From assembly GCA_017619655.1 (NCBI GenBank), contig JAFZRV010000008.1:1-64000 (forward strand): a stretch of DNA of 64,000 nucleotides. Direction: 5' to 3'. The translations under genes and the position numbers were made by a program. Each line of letters begins with the position of its first letter. Positions within the stretch are counted from its first letter, which is position 1. Positions 9,914-19,083 of the stretch are shown here, in pieces. The stretch comes from Bacteroidales bacterium. Its GTDB lineage: Bacteria > Bacteroidota > Bacteroidia > Bacteroidales > UBA932. The notes beneath the pieces are model-generated. The model saw only the letters and a list, made by a program, of their open reading frames with translations. It searched no databases and was not told where the DNA came from.

Positions 9914-12900
9914 ATGAAACACAAGCTGTTAACCATCATGCTGGCATTCCTTGCCACCGCCACGGGCCTGTTTGCACAGGTACGCGTGACCGGTACCGTC
10001 ACGGACGATACCGGCTACGGTGTCATCGGAGCCAGTGTCATGGAAAAGGGCACCCAGAACGGTGCCGTCACAGACATTGATGGTAAGTATGCGATCACGG
10101 TGCGCCCCGGCGCGACGCTGGTCTTCTCTTCCATCGGCTATGCAACGCAGGAGGTGGCCGTCGGCAACCGTTCGGTGATCGACATCCTCCTGGCCTTGGA
10201 TACTGAGCTGCTCGACGAAGTCGTCGTCGTCGGTTACGGTACCATGAAACGCAGCGACCTTTCCGGCGCCTCCGTCTCGATGCGCGAGGAAGACCTGAAA
10301 GGATCGATCATCACGAACCTCGACCAGTCCCTGCAAGGCCGCGCCGCCGGTGTCTCCGCGGTGCAGACTTCCGGTGCGCCGGGTTCTTCTTCCTCCATCC
10401 GCGTGCGCGGCCAGGCGACCGTCAATGCCGGCGCCGAGCCTCTGTACGTGATCGACGGTGTGATCGTCCAGGGTGGCGGCAATTCCGGTGCCGACTTCGG
10501 TCTCGGCGATGCGCTGGGTAACGGCCGCGTCTCCACCATCTCCCCGCTGTCCACCATCAACCCGGCCGATATCGTGAGCATGGAAATCCTCAAGGATGCT
10601 TCCGCAACGGCTATCTACGGTGCACAGGGCGCCAACGGCGTGGTCCTGATCACCACCAAGCACGGTAAATCCGGCGAGGCGAAATTCTCCTACGACGGCA
10701 TGGTCGCCGTTTCGCGCCAGACCAGCCGTATCGAGATGATGAACCTCCGCCAGTTCGCCGAATACTACAACGACATGGTGGCCCTGGGTGAGGTCGAGGC
10801 CAATGCGCTCTACGCGGATCCCTCCATCCTCGGCAAGGGTACCAACTGGCAGGACGAGGTGTTCCGCACCGCGCTCCAGCACCAGCATCAGCTGAGCGCC
10901 CAGGGCGGTTCCGACAAGGTGCAGTACTACATTTCGGGTTCGTACATGAACCAGGAAGGTACCATCATCGGTTCCAACTTCAACCGTCTGAGCTTCCGTA
11001 CCAACGTGGACGCCAAGCTCAAGGAGTGGTTCAAGCTGGGTGTCAACGCCACCTACGCCATCACGAACGATGACCTGAAACTGGCCGACGGTCAGGAAGG
11101 TGTCATCTTCTACTCCCTGTCGAGCCTGCCGGACATCCCGGTCTATGACATCGACGGAAACTACTCGACCGTCGTCCGCGAGGGTTACACCACCAAGAAT
11201 CCCGTGGCCCTGGCCATGTACAACGAGAGCACGCTGAAGCGTAAGAAACTCGCCGGCAACGTGTATGCGGAACTGACGCCGATCAAGCACTTTGTCTGGC
11301 GCAGCGAATTCGGTTTCGACGTGAGCGCCTCGCAGGCCGACACCTACAAGCCGAAGATCAGCCTGGGTACCTTCCAGCAGGGTTCCAACTCCATCAGCCA
11401 GCAGCGCAACAGCAGCACGTACTGGTCGGTGAAGAACTACCTGACCTACAGCAACACCTTCGGCAAGCACAGCCTGACCGCGATGGTCGGCCAGGAAGCC
11501 TGGGAGTCGCGCTGGAACTACATGCGCGCCGCCAACACGGACCTGCCGTCCGACGACATCCACAACCTGGCCCTCGCCACCGGCACTCCGACCGTGGGCA
11601 GCGGCTTCGGCAGCTCGGCCATGGCTTCGTTCTTTACCCGTGAGACCTACAACTACGACAACCGCTACCTGCTCACCTATACCTTCCGTTACGACGGTTC
11701 CTCGAACTTCGGTCCTGATAACCGCTGGGCCGGGTTCCACTCCGTGGCCGGAAGCTGGCGCTTCACCAACGAGCACTTCTTCACCAACAAGACCGTGCTG
11801 AACGACGGTAAGCTCCGTATCGGCTGGGGCCAGACCGGTAACGCGAACATCGGTTCCGGCGCCTGGGAGTCGGGTATGTCTAAACTGCCTTCCGCCCTCG
11901 GCGACAGCCAGCGTCCCGCCAACATCTCGAACACCGGTATCCACTGGGAGAAGCAGCAGCAGACCAACATCGGTCTCGACCTGAACTTCTTCCAGAACCG
12001 CCTCAACCTGACGCTCGACGTGTACCAGAAGATTTCGTCCGACATGCTCATGTCGATGACGCTTCCTTCCTACATGGGTACCCTGGGTAACGGTTCTTCC
12101 CGCCTCAACGCGCCAAAGGGCAACTACGGTACCATCCGCAACCGCGGTTTGGAAATCACCCTCGACACGCACCCGATCGACAAGCGGGGCTTCCGTTGGG
12201 ACAGCAACTTCCAGATCTCGTTCAACCGCAACAAACTGCTGGCCCTCGACGGCAGCGCCAACGCGCAGCTTGTGGGTTATGGCCAGTGGAGCGACATCGT
12301 CTCGGTGACCGAGATCGGCGGTTCTCTCTATAACTTCTACGGCTACAAGGTCGTGGGTGTCTACAAGGATTTCGAAGACATCATGAATTCTCCGAAAGCC
12401 GAGAAGTTCCCTGAAGACGGCGTGTTCAACCGCAACACCACCGTGTGGCCGGGCGACCTCAAGTTCGAAGACGTCAACAAGGACGGCAAGATCAACGAAC
12501 TCGACCGCACGAACATCGGTTCCCCGCTGCCGAAATTCACCTTCGGCTGGAACAACACCTTCTCCTTCAAGAATTTCGACCTGACCATCTTCGTCAACGG
12601 CTCGTATGGTAACAAAGTGCTCAACTACAACATGATGGGCCAGGGCTACAACGGCCTCGTCCACATGAACAGCACCTGGACCAACCAGCACGTGAGCATC
12701 CAGAACCGCGCCCGCCTGGCCGAGATCGACCCGGCCAAGCAGTATCCTGCGGGCGAGAGCTGGCTGTGGGACGTCACCAACGTACGCGTGGTCAACAGCG
12801 ACACCAAAACGCCGCGCCCGACCATCGCCGACCCGAACGACAACGACCGCCTGAGCGACCGTTACGTGGAAGACGGTTCCTATATCCGCATCAAGAACAT

Positions 12901-13126
12901 CACCCTCGGCTACAACCTGCCGAAGCGTGCGCTCGAGAAGATGCACATGGACAACATCCGCTTCTATGTGAACGTTCAGAACCTTTACACCTTCACCAAG
13001 TATACGGGCTACGATCCGGAAGTGGGTGCTTCCACCCAGGACTCCTCGGGTCTGACCTTCGGTGTGGATAACGGCCGTTATCCTTCTCCGATGACCTGTT
13101 CCTTCGGTATGAACATCACTTTCTAA
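9914..13126 (+). CDS. susC: SusC/RagA-family TonB-dependent outer-membrane transporter
   Basis: A 1070-residue outer-membrane importer. In order it has a signal peptide (to LFAQ), a carboxypeptidase-D-like domain (VRVTGTVTDDTGYGVIGASV), a TonB-box-like stretch (DEVVVVGYGTMKR), the plug domain (LQGRAAGVSAVQTSG, SIRVRGQATVNAGAEPLYVIDG) and a 22-strand-type barrel ending in aromatic Phe (FGMNITF). It imports oligosaccharides with SusD, powered by TonB. It is followed at once by susD. As the only SusC in the locus it must take up whatever the mannan and xyloglucan enzymes release. Confidence 0.97.
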   Translation: MKHKLLTIMLAFLATATGLFAQVRVTGTVTDDTGYGVIGASVMEKGTQNGAVTDIDGKYAITVRPGATLVFSSIGYATQEVAVGNRSVIDILLALDTELLDEVVVVGYGTMKRSDLSGASVSMREEDLKGSIITNLDQSLQGRAAGVSAVQTSGAPGSSSSIRVRGQATVNAGAEPLYVIDGVIVQGGGNSGADFGLGDALGNGRVSTISPLSTINPADIVSMEILKDASATAIYGAQGANGVVLITTKHGKSGEAKFSYDGMVAVSRQTSRIEMMNLRQFAEYYNDMVALGEVEANALYADPSILGKGTNWQDEVFRTALQHQHQLSAQGGSDKVQYYISGSYMNQEGTIIGSNFNRLSFRTNVDAKLKEWFKLGVNATYAITNDDLKLADGQEGVIFYSLSSLPDIPVYDIDGNYSTVVREGYTTKNPVALAMYNESTLKRKKLAGNVYAELTPIKHFVWRSEFGFDVSASQADTYKPKISLGTFQQGSNSISQQRNSSTYWSVKNYLTYSNTFGKHSLTAMVGQEAWESRWNYMRAANTDLPSDDIHNLALATGTPTVGSGFGSSAMASFFTRETYNYDNRYLLTYTFRYDGSSNFGPDNRWAGFHSVAGSWRFTNEHFFTNKTVLNDGKLRIGWGQTGNANIGSGAWESGMSKLPSALGDSQRPANISNTGIHWEKQQQTNIGLDLNFFQNRLNLTLDVYQKISSDMLMSMTLPSYMGTLGNGSSRLNAPKGNYGTIRNRGLEITLDTHPIDKRGFRWDSNFQISFNRNKLLALDGSANAQLVGYGQWSDIVSVTEIGGSLYNFYGYKVVGVYKDFEDIMNSPKAEKFPEDGVFNRNTTVWPGDLKFEDVNKDGKINELDRTNIGSPLPKFTFGWNNTFSFKNFDLTIFVNGSYGNKVLNYNMMGQGYNGLVHMNSTWTNQHVSIQNRARLAEIDPAKQYPAGESWLWDVTNVRVVNSDTKTPRPTIADPNDNDRLSDRYVEDGSYIRIKNITLGYNLPKRALEKMHMDNIRFYVNVQNLYTFTKYTGYDPEVGASTQDSSGLTFGVDNGRYPSPMTCSFGMNITF

Positions 13127-13142
13127 CTGGGAGGACGACAAG

Positions 13143-14921
13143 ATGAAAAACATGCTTAAATATATTGTTACCGCAGTCGTCGTCGTACTGATGACCGCCG
13201 CTTGTGAGAACTTCCTGAACCGTCCGGCCGAAGACAGCTATACGACTGCCAACTACTATCAGAACGACCAGCAGGTGGAACAGTCCGTGAACTACCTGTA
13301 CAACTCTCCGTGGTATGATATCATCCGCTTCTACATCTATGGTTCCGAAACCATGTGCGGAAACGTGTATCAGGGCCAGAACGCCTATTCCACGCTGACG
13401 GTGAACGGTACGGACCAGGACCTGCAGAACATGTCCTATTCGCTCTGGGCCGTGAACGCCCAGTGCAATACCGTGATCAACAACATCCTCAATTCCACGG
13501 GAACCGCCACCGAGGCCGTCAAGAACAAGGCCATCGGCGAGGCGCTCGCCTGGAAGGCCATGGCCTACTTCATGCTGGTCCGCACCTTCGGCGACGTTCC
13601 CATCATCCACGACAACACCGAGGTGATCAAGGAAGCCAGCTACAACGACGTGTACAAGGTCGAGAAGGCCGATGTTTACGAGTACATCGTCATGACCCTC
13701 GAAAAGGCCATGGAGCTGCTCCCGAAAGATCCCAACATCGGCAAGTACAATCGCATCGACTACTATGCGGCGGAAGCCCTGCTCGCCAAGGTCTACCTGA
13801 CCAAGGCCGGCGTGAGCGGTTCGCTGAATTCCGGCGACCTCGCCATGGCCAAACAGCTGGCCAAGGACGTGATCGACAATTCCGGCCGCAGCCTGACGCC
13901 CAAGTACTCCGACATCTTCCGTCTCCAGCCGTCCGTGTTCCAGCAGACCGGCGAGAACCTCTTCTCCTGGCAGTGGATTTCCACTTCCGGCATCTGGACC
14001 GCCCAGAACTCCATCCAGAGCGACGTCGGCCTGACCGGCTTCAGCGAGTTCGGTGACATCTGGGGCGACTGGAAAGGCCCCAGCGTGGACCTGCAGGATG
14101 CGTTCGGCGTGTCTGCCGACGTGGAGCCCATCTACCGTGTCGACACCGACGACCGTCGTGCCGCCACCATCATGATGTTCGGCGACCAGTACCCGTACTT
14201 CTGGGTGGACCGCGGAGGTTTCGATTTCTATCGCTTCTTCTTCGACGATACCTACTATCCGGTGGGCCTGGAGAAGAACGGCTCCAACAAACAGTGGTGC
14301 TGCCAGTCCGGCGCGAACTATGCGAAGCATCTGTTCGGCTGCGGTGCTGACCACCAGGCCGCCCTGGGCGTGAGCGCCGGCCGCATGTGCTATCAGCTGC
14401 CGACCCATATCCTTCGCCTGGCCGACATCTACCTGGTGTATGCCGAGGCCGCCTTCCTGACGGGAGACGCTTCGTCCGCCCTGGAATATGTCAACAAAGT
14501 GCGCGCCCGCGCCAACGCCAAACTCCTGACCAGCGTCACGTTCGACGATATCTGGAAAGAGCGTCGCCTGGAGCTGGCCCTCGAGGGCGACCGCTGGTAC
14601 GACTTCGTGCGCCGTTCCTACTACGACATGGACGCCTGCATCGCCGAACTGAAGGCACAGCGCCGCTCCCACTGGGATGGCATCAGCGGTGTCTACAAGG
14701 ACTACGTCGTGAGCGACGAAGGCACCTATGTCGGTCCTGGCGCCCATCCCTGGGATGCCAGCGTCATTTCCTACAACCCGGCGGAAGAGCTGACGGATGT
14801 CAAGCCCTCCATGTTTACGGTTCCGTTCCCGACGGAAGACGTGGTGATGAACCCGAACGTCGCTTCGACGGCGGCTCCCATCCACGTGGATGTCCGGGAG
14901 GAGTATAAATACGACTTTTAA
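13143..14921 (+). CDS. susD: SusD/RagB-family glycan-binding lipoprotein
   Basis: A 592-residue surface lipoprotein (lipobox MTAAC, Cys near residue 21). The TPR-rich fold is indicated by AVNAQCNTVINNIL, KAIGEALAWKAMAYFMLVRTFGDVP and the C-terminal RLADIYLVYAEAAF and RRLELALEGDRWYDFVR motifs, which are strongly conserved in SusD proteins. It forms the lid over the SusC channel and binds the incoming glycan. It begins 16 bases after susC, with a purine-rich GGGAGGA upstream, one of the few SD-like sequences in the window. Confidence 0.96.
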   Translation: MKNMLKYIVTAVVVVLMTAACENFLNRPAEDSYTTANYYQNDQQVEQSVNYLYNSPWYDIIRFYIYGSETMCGNVYQGQNAYSTLTVNGTDQDLQNMSYSLWAVNAQCNTVINNILNSTGTATEAVKNKAIGEALAWKAMAYFMLVRTFGDVPIIHDNTEVIKEASYNDVYKVEKADVYEYIVMTLEKAMELLPKDPNIGKYNRIDYYAAEALLAKVYLTKAGVSGSLNSGDLAMAKQLAKDVIDNSGRSLTPKYSDIFRLQPSVFQQTGENLFSWQWISTSGIWTAQNSIQSDVGLTGFSEFGDIWGDWKGPSVDLQDAFGVSADVEPIYRVDTDDRRAATIMMFGDQYPYFWVDRGGFDFYRFFFDDTYYPVGLEKNGSNKQWCCQSGANYAKHLFGCGADHQAALGVSAGRMCYQLPTHILRLADIYLVYAEAAFLTGDASSALEYVNKVRARANAKLLTSVTFDDIWKERRLELALEGDRWYDFVRRSYYDMDACIAELKAQRRSHWDGISGVYKDYVVSDEGTYVGPGAHPWDASVISYNPAEELTDVKPSMFTVPFPTEDVVMNPNVASTAAPIHVDVREEYKYDF

Positions 14922-14932
14922 TCTTTGATCCG

Positions 14933-16237
14933 ATGAAAGCAATTACAAGATATTTCAGCATATTCCTGAGCCTCGTCCTCGTAGCTGCCTGCACGGGTCT
15001 GGACTATCCCGACCGCTTCAAGCAGACGGAGGGCCTCCCCACGGTCGACTTCATCCGCTATGCGGACCGCGACGTGGTCATCACGCAGGCTGCCATGGAA
15101 GAAGTGATCTGCCTGGTCGGTGACAATCTTACCAGTATCCACGACCTGTACTTCAACGATCAGGCGGCGGTGTTGAACACCAGCTACATGACCGCTCACA
15201 CGCTTGTCGTGTCCGTCCCGAAGAACCTTCCGCAGGAGCAGACCGACAAGATCTACATGTACAACAAGGCCGGTGACGTGGCGACCTACGATTTCAAGGT
15301 CCTGCCGCCGGCTCCGAAGGTGACCGCCATGTCTCTCGAATGGGCACAGCCCGGCGAGACCGTGACCATCTCCGGTTCCTATCTCTTCGCTCCGCTGACC
15401 GTGGAGTTCCCCGGCTGCGATCCGATCGCCATTTCGTCATCCAACGGCTCGTCCTTCGACGTGACCGTTCCTGAGGGTGCACAGCCCGGCAAGATCAAGG
15501 TGACGACCGAATCCGGCGTCGCACAGTCCGTGTTCATGTACAAGGACAACCGCGGCATGCTCTTCAACTTCGACACCGACAGGCATCCGGCCAACCACGG
15601 CTGGCACGCCCAGGTCATCGAGACCGACGAGACGGCCCTCAGCGGCAACTTCCTCCGTCTGGGCGATCCTGGCGTGACCCTCGATGCGGAAGGTGGCTGG
15701 AATGACGCCAACTTCTCCTTCGAGTACTGGCCGGGCGACTGGGACGAGCCGGTGACCTATGCCGACAGCCCCCGCCTGACCGACTTCGCCGACTTCTCCG
15801 AGTGGAAGAACATGGCCCTCAAGTTCGAGATGTACATCCCGAGCGCCAATCCTTGGAAATCCGGTGCCATGCAGCTCATCGTGGCCGGCGTCGACCTTGT
15901 GACGGGCGGCGGCGAGAATGTCCCCGACATCTACGGCAACATCACGGCCGGTGCCAACAACAAGTTCATCAGCGGCGACGGCAAGCCTCAGGCTCCGCGC
16001 GCCCTGTACATCCCCTGGAAGGATTCGGGTTCGTTCGACACGGGCGACAAGTGGGTGACGGTGACCATCCCGTATACCAACTTCGTCTTCAAGTCCGACG
16101 GAACGGCGAATACCTATGACATCAAGCCGGAAACCTTCACTTCGCTGACGATCTTCGTCTGGAGCGGCGGTGTCACGGGTACGGACTGCAACCCGGTCAT
16201 CAAGATCGACAACATCCGTGCGGTCCCTTACAAATAA
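14933..16237 (+). CDS. Surface glycan-binding protein with IPT/TIG domains (SGBP-B type)
   Basis: A 434-residue lipoprotein (lipobox LVAAC). After the anchor come two Ig-like IPT/TIG modules (VLPPAPKVTAMSLEWAQPGETVTISGSYL marks the second), followed from about residue 205 by a beta-sandwich domain rich in exposed aromatics (GWHAQVIE, SFEYWPGDWDEP, FEMYIPSANPWKSG). This layout matches the SGBP-B proteins known from xyloglucan and mannan PULs, in which the C-terminal domain binds the polysaccharide. It sits 11 bases after susD, in the position such proteins normally occupy. Confidence 0.85.
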   Translation: MKAITRYFSIFLSLVLVAACTGLDYPDRFKQTEGLPTVDFIRYADRDVVITQAAMEEVICLVGDNLTSIHDLYFNDQAAVLNTSYMTAHTLVVSVPKNLPQEQTDKIYMYNKAGDVATYDFKVLPPAPKVTAMSLEWAQPGETVTISGSYLFAPLTVEFPGCDPIAISSSNGSSFDVTVPEGAQPGKIKVTTESGVAQSVFMYKDNRGMLFNFDTDRHPANHGWHAQVIETDETALSGNFLRLGDPGVTLDAEGGWNDANFSFEYWPGDWDEPVTYADSPRLTDFADFSEWKNMALKFEMYIPSANPWKSGAMQLIVAGVDLVTGGGENVPDIYGNITAGANNKFISGDGKPQAPRALYIPWKDSGSFDTGDKWVTVTIPYTNFVFKSDGTANTYDIKPETFTSLTIFVWSGGVTGTDCNPVIKIDNIRAVPYK

Positions 16238-16255
16238 TCGATAGGAGAACAGAAT

Positions 16256-19033
16256 ATGAAAAATAGACTGAAATATTCCGTACTCGCTGCCCTTTGCGTC
16301 GCGCTGTCTTTCCTGTCCGGCTGTACTTCACAGCTGGATACCGACCAGTTTGTCGACAAAGGCATTTCGCTGGCAGCCCTTGCTCCGAACCCTGTGATGC
16401 GCGGCGGTGAGCTCCGCATCGTGGGCAGCAATCTTGAAAATGTGAAAGAGGTCCAGTTCGCTGGCGGCGTCACCGTCACTTCGATCCAGACCGTGACGAC
16501 GGGCCGCAAGAGCGAGATCCGCGTGATGGTGCCGGCCGAAGGTCCCGAAGTGGGCCCTGTGACCCTCGTCGCGCAGGACGGTCAGAAGACCAGTTCCCTG
16601 GCCGACCTGACCTTCACCGAACCCATCTCGATCGATTCCGTCACGCCGGAAGTGGCGCTGTCGGGCGACGTGGTCACCGTCAAGGGTGATTACCTGAACA
16701 CGGTGCAGGAAGTGATCCTGGGCGGTGACATCTACGTGACGGAGTTCGTCGCGCAGTCGCGCCATGAACTGCAGTTCGAACTGCCGTGCGCCGCGGTGAC
16801 GGGCTATGTCATCGTGAGCGACGTCAATGAGCTGCTGGACGAGAACACCATCCCGAACAAGATCTACTCTCCGGAAGAACTGACGGTCGGCGATCCGACG
16901 GTCAAGAAGAACGAATTCGCCATCATCAAGGCCGGTGACGAGGTTTCCGTCAAAGGTGAGCACCTCGACATGATCCAGCGCGTCACCCTTCCCGGCGTGA
17001 CGGACTGGGTCGTCTTCATGGTCAGCCTCGACGCGACGGAGCTGGTCTTCTGGCTGCCTGCCGAAGCCGGTGACGGTGAAATCGTGCTCACTTCGTTCGG
17101 CGGCAAGGAATTCGTCGCCGGTGAGATGGAGACGGTGTTCATCTCCGACGTCGCGGTGGCTTCCCTCGCGGAGGACGGCCGCTACAAGGCCGGTACTTCG
17201 GTCGAAATCACGGGCGAAGACCTCGACCTGGTGATGAATGTGGCCTTCAAGGGCGCCGATGCCGAATGGTACTTCCAGGATGGCAAGATCATCGCTACGA
17301 TCCCGGCCGAGGCACAGGATGGCTCCATTAACCTCAGACTGGGTTCCGGCAAGGAATACTGGTCCGATCCGATCGAAGTCGTCAAACCCGAGGTCATGTG
17401 GTGGACCATCACCAAACCCGTTGTGGCCGGCCAGTCGGATGTCGAATTCGTGGGTAATGACCTGGATCTGGTCACCAAGGCCTGGATGGGCACCAAGGAA
17501 AAGGGCATTGTCGAATGTACCTTTGATTTTGGCGTGACGGAAGCAGGCCACCAGGCCGTGTATGTCCATGTCCCCAGCAATGCGTATACCAGTCAGGTAT
17601 TTATCGCATCGGCTGCGGGTTACGAGGACGGAACGGAGGATTCCATCGAAGTAACGTATGATGAGGTTGTATCCGTGAGCTTCACCCTTCCGGAATACGG
17701 CATGGGCAATCCGATCAGCATCACGGGTAAGAATCTCTTGAAGGTTGACCGTGTGTACATTAAAGGCAAGCGCGTGACCGACTTCGGCGTCCGTGCCGAC
17801 GATGCGATGACCTTCGGCCTTCCGGAGGGCATCGGCCCCGGCGTCTATCGCCTTGACTTTGTCCTGATGGACAATACGGAGCTTACCTGGCCCGTTCCGT
17901 TCGAGGTGACGGCTCCGTACACGGAGACCCATATCTGGGATGGCTATGAAGACCTGGGCAGCTGGAGCAACCAGCCTTACCTGGGTCCTGACGGCGGCTT
18001 TGCCGACGCAGGTCTGGCCATCGGCGACATCGTGCGCATCTACTACACGCCGCTGGCAGACTGGTGGCAGTACCAGATCTTCGGCGGCCACTGGGAAGGC
18101 ATGACGTTCCCTGAACTGGGCGGCGGCAATACCGTTTCCAAGGACAATACCGAGCCAGGCGCCCAGTACTTCGCTTTCGAAGTAACGGATGAGAACTACG
18201 GCATCCTGACCGGTGTCGGCGGCTGGGGCGGCGCCCTGCTCACCCAGGGTGAGGGTGTGGCCATCACCAGCCTGACCATGGTCCACTTCGGCGCTGCCGA
18301 AAAACGCACCACTATCTGGGAAGGCAGCGTGACGGTCGGCGGCTGGGATGGCTCTATGGGCGCGCTCTCCTGGGGCGGCTATGACTGGAGCACCGTCCAG
18401 GCCGGCACCAAGCTCGCCGTATCCTTCACGGCCAACGCCGACGACGCCGTCATGCGCTTCGGCAACGGCAGCTGGGCCTCCCTGCCCAGCCTCGCCGGCC
18501 TTGCCACCGACGGTAACATCCCGATCGCAGGCCTCAACAGTTATGTGTTCGAGCTCACCGACTCCGATCTTGACCAGTTGGTCAATGCCGGCGGCCTGGT
18601 GATCTGCGGCGCCTACTGGACCCTCACGGAAGTGGCCCTTGTGACCATGGAGGGCGGCGGCCGCGTGGAGACGGATATCTGGGAAGGTGACATCGAGTTG
18701 TCCAACTGGACCAATTATGATGCCCTCGGATCCGAGACCCTCTTCCTGGATGCCGGCCTGCAGCCTGGTATGGAAGTCCGCTTCTATACGAGCGGTGGCG
18801 CCGCCGAATGGATGATCCAGCTCTTCGACGGCCACTGGGGCGGTATGACCTTCGCTGAAACGGGTGGAACCAACCAGTTCAACAATGAGAATACCGACCT
18901 GTCCAAGGGATACTTCTCCTTCGTGGCTACGGAGGCGCATGTCGCCCAGCTCACATCTCTGCAGGACTGGGGCTCCTTCATCATCCTTCAGGGTGATGGC
19001 GGCGTCCATGTGACGAAGATCGTCATCCTGTAG
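16256..19033 (+). CDS. Large surface glycan-binding lipoprotein: about six IPT/TIG modules plus three C-terminal repeats
   Basis: A 925-residue lipoprotein (lipobox LSGC). Residues up to about 550 look like a chain of about six IPT/TIG modules, each marked by a phrase such as VTVKGDYLNTVQEV, VSVKGEHLDMIQRV, VEITGEDLDLVMNV or ISITGKNLLKVDRV. From about 557 there are three modules of about 120 residues, starting THIWDGYEDLGSW, TTIWEGSVTVGGW and TDIWEGDIELSNW. The first and third share GHWxGMTFxExGGxN, while the second is more divergent. The IPT chain would act as a stalk and the repeats as carbohydrate-binding heads; I do not recognise them as a named CBM family. A strong hairpin follows before the next gene. 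Confidence 0.8.
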   Translation: MKNRLKYSVLAALCVALSFLSGCTSQLDTDQFVDKGISLAALAPNPVMRGGELRIVGSNLENVKEVQFAGGVTVTSIQTVTTGRKSEIRVMVPAEGPEVGPVTLVAQDGQKTSSLADLTFTEPISIDSVTPEVALSGDVVTVKGDYLNTVQEVILGGDIYVTEFVAQSRHELQFELPCAAVTGYVIVSDVNELLDENTIPNKIYSPEELTVGDPTVKKNEFAIIKAGDEVSVKGEHLDMIQRVTLPGVTDWVVFMVSLDATELVFWLPAEAGDGEIVLTSFGGKEFVAGEMETVFISDVAVASLAEDGRYKAGTSVEITGEDLDLVMNVAFKGADAEWYFQDGKIIATIPAEAQDGSINLRLGSGKEYWSDPIEVVKPEVMWWTITKPVVAGQSDVEFVGNDLDLVTKAWMGTKEKGIVECTFDFGVTEAGHQAVYVHVPSNAYTSQVFIASAAGYEDGTEDSIEVTYDEVVSVSFTLPEYGMGNPISITGKNLLKVDRVYIKGKRVTDFGVRADDAMTFGLPEGIGPGVYRLDFVLMDNTELTWPVPFEVTAPYTETHIWDGYEDLGSWSNQPYLGPDGGFADAGLAIGDIVRIYYTPLADWWQYQIFGGHWEGMTFPELGGGNTVSKDNTEPGAQYFAFEVTDENYGILTGVGGWGGALLTQGEGVAITSLTMVHFGAAEKRTTIWEGSVTVGGWDGSMGALSWGGYDWSTVQAGTKLAVSFTANADDAVMRFGNGSWASLPSLAGLATDGNIPIAGLNSYVFELTDSDLDQLVNAGGLVICGAYWTLTEVALVTMEGGGRVETDIWEGDIELSNWTNYDALGSETLFLDAGLQPGMEVRFYTSGGAAEWMIQLFDGHWGGMTFAETGGTNQFNNENTDLSKGYFSFVATEAHVAQLTSLQDWGSFIILQGDGGVHVTKIVIL

Positions 19034-19045
19034 CCCTTTTTCAAT

Positions 19046-19071
19046 CCGGAGGGGCCTGACCGCCCCTCCGG
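19046..19071 (+). promoter_or_regulatory. Intra-operon hairpin after the SusCD/SGBP genes
   Basis: CCGGAGGGGC and GCCCCTCCGG form a perfect 10-bp GC-rich stem with a 6-base loop, between the large SGBP and the GH26 gene. It lacks a downstream T-run (GTTCCCATTTTC follows), so it is more likely an mRNA stability or attenuation element than a full terminator. Confidence 0.7.
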
Positions 19072-19083
19072 GTTCCCATTTTC

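Noticed and set aside
9929..13153. Minus-strand open frame of over 1,000 codons
   Set aside because: Antisense to susC, whose protein is unmistakable.
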